Source: Sipunculus nudus
Lineage: Eukaryota > Annelida > Sipuncula > Golfingiida > Sipunculidae
Length of the DNA stretch: 64,000 nucleotides
Assembly (NCBI GenBank): GCA_026874595.1
Contig: CM049315.1
Span: 70,567,916-70,631,915 of the forward strand
Direction: 5' to 3'
The notes beneath the pieces are model-generated. The model was not told where the DNA came from. It searched no databases and worked only from the letters and a program-made list of their open reading frames with translations. The position numbers and the translations under genes were made by a program. The first letter of the stretch is position 1. Each line of letters opens with the position of its first letter. This document shows positions 54,738-64,000 of this stretch, piece by piece.

Positions 54738-55023
54738 GCCAGGTACTTTAACCTTCTGGTTACGTGAATGAGGTAATGAAGTCGTGGTGATGTCGTTATA
54801 AACGTAGTATATTGCAGCAATCACGTCACAACGATGACAGTATCATCTGTCTAAAAATCGGCAAGCGTCGGCGTCCGTAGTCGACGTCTGTGTCACTTCT
54901 TGTGAATGCAATACCTTTTAAATCACTAAATGTTTGTTCAAGAAATTGAAATTTGAATCGGAAGATTTTGACAACCGGTGACCTTGACCTTAATCTTTAA
55001 AGACAAATAGGCCCAAATGATCG

Positions 55024-56078
55024 AGTAACCCATGGGTCATGACGCTCAGCTGACTAGGAAGCCATTCACAATTGGAATTTTATCATCCGAATGCCAAATT
55101 CTGAAGGTGGTATCATCATTCAACTGTAGCTATTAAAATTCTTCAAAATCTACAAGAAGAAAAAGTTTCACGATAATATGTTCAGCAATTCCTATGAAAT
55201 CTAGCCTTTTTGTATACAGTCAGCTGAGCTAAAAATGACAATGCATGTATTTTAGGGACATACCTGGATGTCAAGACAGAAGATTCTAGGTCCAACAGTA
55301 AAGTTTTGTACCCTGTCTGACTACTGGGTGTTTTAAATGTTTTGGCTAGTCACCATGACCTTATTTCAGGTTTTCATGGAGGAGGTCCATGACTTCCCTG
55401 TATATTACTTTTGAGCATTCTAGGGTTAGCAGATACGATTTGTGCCCATCTGATTTTGAGGATGCCAAAATCATGGTTTTGGCCCATAGTTCACAAAATA
55501 TTGGTCACGATGGCCTGATTTCAGGTTTCCATGCAGATTTACCCAGGACTTGCCTGAATGTCATGTTAGAAGATTCTAGGCCTTGCGGTTACAATTTGTG
55601 CCCCGTCTGACTGACTGGGTGCTCAGAATTATGTTTTAAGCCTGGAGTTTGTAAAATGTAGGTCATAATGACCAAATTTCAGGTTTCCAAGGAGATTTGC
55701 CTAGGACCTCCCGGGATGTACAGTTAGAAGTTTCTAGGTATGACGGTTGTGATTTGTGCCCTGTTAACGGATAAACTGCAGTTGGCGCCCCCTTCTTATA
55801 TATACGGAAAGAATCATGGCATTCAATGCATCAGATATTCAGATATTGGAGCTTTTGTATCAAATTTTTAATTATTCCGTGGGAGGGGGGGGGGGACTTA
55901 CGACCCCCATAGCTCGGAGGATATAGGTCCAGTAACCTAATTTCATGCTTTCAAGGAGATTTTTTACGGAACTCTTCGGGTTTTCAGTTAAAAGTTTCTA
56001 GGTCCAGCGGTTACGATTTGTGCCCTGTTGACAAAGAGTGAAGCTAAAGCTCGGTTTACTTTCAGTTAACTGAGCTAA
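55024..56078 (+). repeat. CAGCTGAGC-type repeat with internal tandem units
   Basis: Bordered by GTAACCCATGGGTCATGACG (55025) with CAGCTGA and by TTAACTGAGCTAAAAAA (about 56066). Inside, a unit of about 150-250 bp is repeated four to five times (TTTCAGGTTTCCA...AGATT...TTAGAAG.TTCTAGG...GCGGTTAC.ATTTGTGCCC at about 55360, 55505, 55680 and 55930). Related motifs occur in the intron at 7030-8990. Confidence 0.65.
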
Positions 56079-56719
56079 AAAATAATTGTGAATCCAATAA
56101 CTTTGAAGTATTGGAAATATTTTACTCGAATCTGATAAACGGGTGGTTTCAACCGTATTCTCGGATGAATTCCAAAACTATAGTCTATTCACGCTAACTT
56201 GGCCTGGCGATTTGATTACCCCATGTGATGCGGTTCTGCCATCAGATCTGTTAACTCCAGGGGGGAGCTTAATGACCTCTGTGGCTGACACACATCACCA
56301 CTGGTCAAATGTAATCACTCAAGGCCAAAGCTTAGTCCATTCATTCATTTTATTTTAAAATACAAATTTGTCCAAATATCTTATTCATATTTTACATATG
56401 TTTCAAGCAGAGCATAATCTACAGTTTTCAGCTGAAATTATGTGTCATTTCTATTTGTTATTTATATATTTTTGTGACACCTCCTTATGATAAATGACCT
56501 TGTCACAGGACTGGACAAGAGTAAACCAGCCCGTACCCGGAGTCACTGATGTCCACTACAGGAATGGGGACCATCACAAAATTCATTCACTTTAATGCAT
56601 GGAAACTCAAATAATGGGGCTAACCAAGTGAAAAACGTAGTGTTACGGAACCTAATATAAACAGATCACGTATGCGTGATGAACACAAATTTTGTAATGG
56701 AGATAAAAAAATCAGATTC

Positions 56720-57262
56720 TGTAACACTAGGCAGCGTGAAATGTCTAGGGGAATGAATAAAGAAGTCAGTGGTTTTTTGTTAACAAATAACTATAACTTA
56801 TTCTTAAAACAACACTAACATCACAATACACTAAATCAATACAATTAAACAGCGCTGTAGCAACAAGTCAATACAATCACATAAAAAAATAATGTGCACA
56901 GTACCTAGAAACCAACACCATCACAACGATAAGTCCTTTAAATGTAAACTCTCGGAGAATGACAGTCCAGTGTAAAGCTCTTGTAACAACCCAGAAAGTA
57001 AACTGAAGTCCAAATACATAAAATCCAGGAGAAAGTCTTTGAAAATGTATAATTGCCGCATTCGTCGGATAAGGTCCCAGAAACCGACACACGCTTCTGC
57101 GTCCGCTGGAATCTTTTCTGCTCTCTGCCCCTTCCGTTCTTAAACGTAGCCCCTTTATATACCTTCACACCCCAAGCCGAGAATTTTCCACTTCTCGAAT
57201 AGTCCATAAGATCTTGCACAACACACGTTCTCGAACAGGATGAAAACTTATGACATTTAACA
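56720..57262 (-). mobile_element. Possible solo LTR or promoter, minus strand
   Basis: The minus strand has TATATAAAGGGGC (57161-57149), a transcribed-like GC-richer stretch, then T-rich DNA ending in TGTTACA at about 56720. TGTTAAATG at 57262 could be the opposite end. The layout resembles a retrotransposon LTR (TG...CA), but no target duplication or primer site was found. Confidence 0.3.
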
Positions 57263-60200
57263 GACCTTTAACTTCATATTAATACATATAAGTCTAACGA
57301 ATCGAAGATGAAATTTTTATGAACACTATGACTCTTGAACCACTCAATATAGTTTCCTGATTTTTTAGTTGTTTCTTCCAAATTCTGGGATGAGTTCCAG
57401 AACCGGGGATTTTGATCTTCATGTTTACGGTAAAATCAGTCGAAATATATTTTTTAAAACACTTTAACTTTGGAACCACTCTATAATCTATTTTGAAACT
57501 TGATACATGATTTGTTTCCACCAAACTCTCGAAAACCAGTGAGTTTGTCCGTCAAGGCGAATATCTTCAGGAAACTAGGAAATTTTTTAACCCAATAACT
57601 TTAGAAGTAAATTATTCCTCAAATTTGGGGACCAGGGCCCATAGGGAGAAGAGACATATATCTCTTTTTATTGCAACCACACACAATCATTCTAGTTGTC
57701 TGTATAAATAATATCACCACAAGGTAACAATTAAATTCAATAAATATTTTCCGAGGAGGGGCCAAAAGATAAGAGAGAGCTGATTACAGTTTGATTAGAG
57801 TTGACCACGATCCGGATACATGGGTTGTTGAAGGAATGCACTCTTTCTAATATTTTGCAAATCGTCCCCATTGTCCGTTTATGAGAATGACCCTGTCTGT
57901 CTGTATGTATGTGTGGACATGTTTCGCATGTGATACACGTCCTCAGGCATGTTATAAAAAATTCTTCGTCTATATCCCACTTTCACTTCCAAGAAGTATC
58001 CATATCTCGATCCATGTGTACATCTATATATAATAAAAGGTGGCCACACGAGACTTGCCACGTATCTCTAAAGTGGGCAAGCACGTTTTGTTAACTGTCC
58101 GGATTGATGTAAATTGTGTCCTATATTTTCATCTGAATACTTAGACATGTCACATATATTTTTTTTCAAGGGGCGATTTCAGCTCCCTTTGTCAAACAAC
58201 ACTATGCTATGCCAGATAGTTGTAGTACACTGTTTTACCACTAGGGGACAGCACTATTTCTAAAGCTCCCATCCCATCCCTATTGAATCTGTGCCTGTGT
58301 CAAATCAATAAAAACTTAAATTTTTGCCTTTTTGGAAAGACTAAAAGTGTATCATTTTAAGTGTATCATTATTTATTAGAGTACAACATTATTGTAGTGC
58401 GCTTGTGAACAGGTGTACCTGGTATAAGCGCCATATAATTAATAAATTATTATTATTATTATGATGCTCTATGTGAAATGGGTGGTACTGGTGATTGGGT
58501 AGACAGACAAGACAAAATAAATCTTTTTAGAAAAAAATATAAAATATTCGGATGGTATAATGGATGGTAAGTGAATAGACAGAAAACACAGGACAGATAC
58601 AATTTAACTAAATCTAAATTATGATTTATGACTAATATGTACCAAAAATGATTTATCTGTTGAAACCAGGGACTGCCTGAAACGCGTGCATGTATGTGTG
58701 CACGCTTACGTGCACGCAATCTCACCTGCATGAACAACTGCCTTAAACGCGTGCGGCCCGATTTTGCGCACCGCAACGTCTGTCCAAAATAAATTATTTT
58801 TGTGGGGTGTTTTGTTAATTTGTTTGATGGAACATAAAATTATTATGAGGGGAATATTATCAACAATATATTTTCTCACTCTTAATGTTAACATTACATC
58901 TGTACATCACCAACATGACGGACCGATCGTCAAACATGTTAAAATTATTTCTGAAAATGACTGTACTTTGAGGAAATGATCCGGTAAGTAAATAGCTTTT
59001 TGTAATAACATGCTTCATATTTTTCCCCCTTTATTTTAACCCCCTGTGTCATTTTTTTACTTCTACGTCATGTATTCAATATTTGTGAAGAAAAAAGGTG
59101 TAAAGACTAAAAGACAAGCATCACCATTTAGTAAAGCAGCTTTTTTTTTTTTTACCAATTTATAATCCTTCTAGTAGTAGCCTACCAATATAGACAGGAA
59201 TTTATTTTTTTTTAATTAATTGAACAATTTTACTTCAGTTTTGTACAATAGGACAGTTTATATGATTACTTAATTTTCTTGCTTTGGTGCCATTAAATAC
59301 TGGATTGTCGGTACACTATAAGCAACAGAAGCATGTAAGAGATTTTACCATTAATCTTTATAAAGCTATTCTACAACATACTTCCTCACTAACTAAATAA
59401 ACAGTCTTTGATATATCGATATCAAAAGTCTACAGGTCATTAATTAGCCTGTTAAAACATAAACTGAAATAACATGTGTATATGTAATACAGCTACTATA
59501 AGTTACTGAATCAGTCAGTTTGCTCAGTCAGTAAAAACATCAAAGGGTCTTATCATTATTGTTTTCTCTATGTTTAAAAGAGGATAACATGTTTCTAAAG
59601 TTACCTTTAAATAATAATGTAACACATTTATTCACCTACAATATTGCTGAATTCAAATGTAGGAAATGATATGTAATACTTGATAAAACTGGGATAGTGA
59701 TAAGATTCTACCTTATAAACATTTTAGTTATTGCTGCTATTTGAGTATAACAAACCAAAGCTACTGTGTATATTTAAAGAAAATGTCCCCATAAAACCCC
59801 CACCCAAACCCCAAATAATCAAAAAGACATTCCATATGGCTTGCGAAAAAGACATCAAAACTTATCCCTGTGGAACCCTAGTTGCATTTGATATCTTTTT
59901 TTAAGATAAGCATGATAAACTGTATTAGTTTTCTCAATAATATGATAATCATTTTCAAGCAAACTCTGTCTACATAATTATATGGAAATACATTATTACC
60001 TGTATTCCAGTCAGGAGCAGATAACTGTAACAGTGATATTATCAACGTGCAAGGTTTAAACCAGCGAATTTGGTCATGGCCAATGTCTTTCTAGAGACCA
60101 TGCATGCCTGTCCTGTGCAACATCAAAGGAATGAAAATCAAGCATCTGTGGTCAAACCAGAGCAGGACTTCATTTTCTTACTCACTGTCCTGATTTGTTA

Positions 60201-60294
60201 TGAAAGACGCCCCACATCCGAGCCAAAGTGCTGATTTGATAGATGACTTGTAATAAAGGTAATTTTTAATTAGTTTATCCATATGGTTTATATA
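57263..60294. other. AT-rich DNA, no gene seen
   Basis: Only minor signals: a two-fold ACGCGTGC phrase (about 58682 and 58747) with GTGCACG palindromes between, and a polyT/A-rich tail at 59140-59240. No coding region is recognised. Confidence 0.35.
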
Positions 60295-60329
60295 TAGAAT
60301 ATATATTTATATATATACATATATATATA

Positions 60330-60362
<33 letters not shown>
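60295..60362. repeat. (TA)n-rich microsatellite
   Basis: (TA)n with single interruptions (ATTTATATATATACATATAT). Confidence 0.85.
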
Positions 60363-60365
<3 letters not shown>

Positions 60366-61188
60366 AATTAAAAAAATTACTTGTTGAATACCACTATGAC
60401 TTACTTTCAACACTGCTGCCAACTTCAGATTTCATTTTGTGTTGCAATTTGTTGTAACTATGTCTATGCTGGTGTTTGGCCATTTCCAAAAAAATACTTC
60501 AAAAAATGTTTCATGAATATGTTAGCTGCATAGTTGTCTCGTCCCAAGACGCTTTATTCCGATTCGCTCTGCTCCTCTCCATCAACGTCTTGAGTTCGGC
60601 CATACAGTTTAAACCGTGTATGGTTCCGAATAGGGGGACCCTTCGGAATCGTTTAAGTGACCTTTTATCCGGTGTCAACATAAAATAATTACCTGTTCGT
60701 TGACTCTAGGTATTGTATAAAACTTCTGAAAGATTGTTGCACCACTGTAATGCTCAATTGCCTTACACATCCATAATTTTACAAGAGACCTAATGTTTAC
60801 ATGGATAAGAAGTCGCCATGATTGTATGAAGTATCCCACAGTCCTGTGCGACGGGATTTAGACTGGGACCCCGCTCCGATATTATCCCTGTTTGAACGGG
60901 GAAAAGTGGGCATTAATAGGGGATTTTGCAGGGTAACAGTCCATCAACGTCTGCTCACAACAAGTTCCTACAGTTTGGTATGTTTAAATCACGGCGGGAT
61001 TACAAGGAACTTCGGGGATAATGTTTCATTAAAATATTAAGGTAAGAATGTGGTAATGTTACCAGAATGACTCATTTACCACCAAAGACACGATCGGATG
61101 TATTTTGATGTGTATATTTAGCACTTTAAGAGTTTTTTGATTCCGTCTAGAATTTCACCATCACACGGCCACAGTGTACAGGTCAGGG

Positions 61189-61217
61189 CCACAACTGTGA
61201 TCTTATCACAGTTGTGG
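61189..61217. other. Perfect 13-bp hairpin with 3-nt loop
   Basis: CCACAACTGTGAT (61189-61201), CTT, ATCACAGTTGTGG (61205-61217). It lies in a GC-richer island upstream of the MULE remnant. Confidence 0.75.
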
Positions 61218-61447
61218 ATTCTGCAACAAGCTGCATAGCAAACCCAGGCTGCAAGACTGGACAAATGTACATGGAAATTGAAGAAGCAATCCCTTTTAAT
61301 GATGCGAGTTAATCAAGCCATTTAGAGATGGTGTAGGTAAGTGAAGTTTTTATTAATAAAAGTTTGTTCTTTTGAAAATGAAACATGCATTTTAATCATA
61401 TTACTGCAAAATAATTATGAGTTGACAAAAGTAGGGTACTAAACTGT

Positions 61448-61620
61448 TACATTTCAATTTACATTAAACGTAATATACCTCTGTAAAAAATATGTATCTC
61501 TTTTTTGCAGACTGCTGTTCCTCTGGGAGCACATTATAATTTAACATTAAACGTAGTATGCCTTTTTACATAATAAGTGTCTTTCTATCTTGCAGATTGT
61601 TGTTCGTCCTCTGTGAGCAA
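61448..61620 (+). repeat. Tandem duplication containing a splice acceptor
   Basis: Two units of about 85 bp each contain (A)CATTAAACGTA(A/G)TAT, a pyrimidine tract, TTGCAG and then ACTGCTGTTCCTCTG / ATTGTTGTTCGTCCTCTG. Each could serve as a 3' splice site. The downstream frame (CPALQHSQQCVPLVTTADLE) could be an exon of the following gene. Not recognised. Confidence 0.5.
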
Positions 61621-62402
61621 ATGTCCTGCCCTACAACACAGCCAGCAATGTGTTCCACTAGTAACAACAGCTGATCTGGAATACACGGGAGACTCATCCA
61701 ACGTTAGTGATACATGTTCTTAGTTAGTTTCCAAGCTTCAACCCCGCATAGGTAATGATGTCCCTGCAGTTTTATGTATTGCAGGACTAAGCACAGCAGT
61801 GCTAATTTTTATTTTCTTTCTAACAAGTGGACACTTCATGACCGTGATAGTAAAGTCAGACAGACGGGCGGTGGTCCACTTCTAGATAACGAGGAGCAAG
61901 TATCAGAGTTGGCTGACCCTGCTGGCCCTGTACCTCACAGCCAGACTAGAGCAGTCAACCTAAAATGCCATCACAGGAGAAAGTAGCTTCAAGCGTGTTT
62001 CTAATACGAGAAGATACACCGTCCTAGACGGAAGTAGAAGCATATCCTCGTGAGTAACAGTGTAACATGGGTATCTTACCAGGTTTTACCAACCTGATCG
62101 TAAAACAATTTGACTATCTGACATGTTTAATCTTTTATGAAGAACTCTTTCACAAGTGCACATTGTTTTCATACTTTAATATAGATATAAGATTATTTTA
62201 AGTAATAAATGGCATGGTATTTTACATTTTTTAACTTGACCAGTCTGTAAAATATGTTACATTATATAACTCCGTCACCATAACTTGGTCTTGTAAATAA
62301 AATCAATAAACATGCATGTATTTAATATTGTAGATCCATAAGTTTTGTATTATATATATATGTTTCTGTGTTTCAGATAATCCAGAAGCTCAAAGGTTAA
62401 TC

Positions 62403-64000
62403 ACAGAGGCACCAATTAAACAAAAAAGGTGGAAACATCAATTTGTTTTCAGCTCAAGGTGATCGTAACAGACTAGATCACTGGAAATGTGATGGTTATG
62501 ATTGGCGAAATAACAGCAGACAAACTTTGCTCCAGAAAAATCCATGTCTGAGAAAAACCTACTTCAGTATTCGCACTATAACAGGAGTCTCTAAGGAGTT
62601 TCTAAATTGTGCGTATTCACTTATTGAGAATCCCAATAAATAAAACGATTTTTCGAAAGCCAAATAAGGTGTACAAAGAAATGGTAACGCGGGAAAATGT
62701 AGGGCAAAGGGAGGGTACAGTTAACTATACAGAAAAAAAATCAAGTTCGCAATGTTAAGCAAAACCAGGATGCCCAATTCAGATTAGGAACTGATGATCT
62801 TTTGTATCTATATGAATTTACTTTACATTTAGATGGTGATGTAAAGGTTATAGACCTCTGGCCAGAAATAACAACAATAGTTATGAGTGATAACTTGATT
62901 ACATAAATTAATCAACTATTAGAACTGGACTCGGTGAGGGTGGCAGTATCACAGCATTTAACCTTGGTGACTTCTATGTTTCTGTACTTTCATTCAGGCA
63001 CGATTTGTTTAAAATGGATCAGATGAAAACTATTCACTCTGTCCCACTAGCAATAATGTTTCATGACAGGAAACTTACAAATATGCATGTCAATTTTTTT
63101 AAACAGTAGTTGAACACATACCAAATTTAGCCAAAAAGACATTTCCGATAGTTGTTGATAGAGAGGTAGGCATAACTAATGTAATAAAGAAATGTCTACC
63201 AAATTGAAAATCCTCTATTGCTGGAACCATTTATTGGAAGACTTAAAGCGCTGGGTTAAAGCTGTTGTGGCTGGGACAAATGATGATGTTTTAGTATATA
63301 GGGCATATGTCAAGATTTTAATGCAGCAAACAGATCTAGCTGAATTCGAAAACAAATATGCCGAGCTTTCTAAACAGTGATCCCGAGAAATGGTTTCATA
63401 TTTCATGGACCACCCTGGGGATGACATTGTACATTGTATAGCAGTGTGGGTTTTATTACGATTTAGTATATATAAAACCCTATTTCAGGCATATCCAGTA
63501 AGAGTGCCGAGTCCCTAAATAAGACGATATTTAATAAGACGTATTTTTACGAAAGGACTGAAATCCCTTTAGACAGTGCTGTATTAGCATTTGACCATCT
63601 GCAAAGATTTTACGACTTTGAAATTCTCAGGGGATATTGAGGGATGGGGGACTGTGTTAGCTGATTAGTTTCATTTTGCTAGGAAGGAGTCAGATAATGT
63701 CCAATGACCAAATACAGTTTGCAGACCAGAAAAGATTGTTCTGCTTGCCCGTGATTCAGAAATAGACATGCATTTGAGCACTGATCAGGTCATCTGATCA
63801 GGAAACAAAGACACAGGGAAACTTTGAAAATAATGAGCAAATATCACAGTTCTCTTTAAATGCCTCAGAAAACCATATCACATTTGTAGCTGTACAGACA
63901 GCTTTCCTAGTTTCAGGGTCAACAAATAGGTCATATGCTGTAAGATTATTCCCCAAAGAAACACGCCAGTGTGGATCTACAGCCACATGCCACCATATAA
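62403..64000 (+). pseudogene. Broken MULE/SWIM-type transposase, runs off right edge
   Basis: Pieces on the plus strand follow the order of an invertebrate MULE family: an N-terminal block HWKCDGYDWRNN...GVSKEFLNCAY (62478-62615); the catalytic region with PLAIMFHDRKLT...NFF and IPNLAKKTFPIVVDREVGI (63040-63180), CWNHLLEDLKRWVKAVVAGT (63218-63280) and FENKYAELSKQ (to 63380); PLDSAVLAFDHLQRFYDFEI (63565-63630); and a SWIM-like zinc end VRLFPKETRQCGSTATCHHI at 63940-63999. Stops and frame changes occur between nearly all blocks (62641, 62904, 63380 and others), so it is not functional as it stands. It is a different family from the MULE at 24-25 kb. Confidence 0.7.

Noticed and set aside
60476-61040. 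Candidate small exons (for example VRRDLDWDPAPILSLFERGK)
   Set aside because: Composition is protein-like but no family, start or consistent splice pair could be recognised.
63798-63986. Minus-strand frame of 62 codons at the right edge
   Set aside because: The plus strand carries the SWIM-like zinc motif of the MULE remnant in the same place, which explains the openness better.

Overview
The window is nuclear DNA from an animal. It has GT-AG introns, long AT-rich non-coding stretches, abundant (TA)n and (TC)n microsatellites, tRNA-derived SINEs, and remnants of non-LTR retrotransposons, pogo, MULE, hAT and Helitron elements. The repeat types, and a multi-pass membrane protein with an N-terminal signal peptide in one 3.1 kb reading frame, suggest a marine mollusc, probably a bivalve. 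That assignment is inference. No rRNA gene, canonical tRNA gene, CRISPR array or bacterial-type operon is visible.

Left part (1-15.7 kb): a strongly A/C-rich stretch carries repeated self-complementary modules, then two stem-loops that share a loop but have different, compensating stems. Next is a broken gene for a DUF6589-type protein (3.1-10.0 kb, plus strand). It is convergent with a RecQ-like DEAH-box helicase gene (11.0-14.5 kb, minus strand). The helicase has six exons with matching splice phases and an uninterrupted 449-residue frame, but its C-terminal extension has decayed. The pair may be the cargo of one old mobile element or two host genes of transposon origin.

Middle (15.7-34.5 kb): a repeat-dominated region. 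A unit of about 4 kb occurs at 19.0-23.2 kb (copy A) and 26.1-33.3 kb (copy B), separated by a decayed MULE transposase. Copy B carries two side-by-side terminal-inverted-repeat elements inside a (TA)n tract, one with remains of a Ulp1-like cysteine protease. Copy A keeps the same tract empty, so it shows the pre-insertion state.

34.5-38.7 kb: the only fully intact, clearly host-like gene. It encodes a 1026-residue secretory-pathway protein with about nine membrane segments and a long charged tail. Its 5' leader holds a 31-codon upstream reading frame built from two in-frame copies of a 14-codon unit.

Right part (38.7-64 kb): mostly mobile DNA. It holds a tRNA-SINE, a pogo-like element with a LINE 3' end inserted in it, a second LINE fragment, a short Helitron with both ends, a hAT-like element with an 8-bp target duplication, four of the six copies of an unnamed 0.3-0.4 kb repeat, a possible solo LTR, and a broken SWIM-type MULE transposase running off the right edge. 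Coordinates of non-coding elements are approximate to a few bases unless a terminal motif fixes them.
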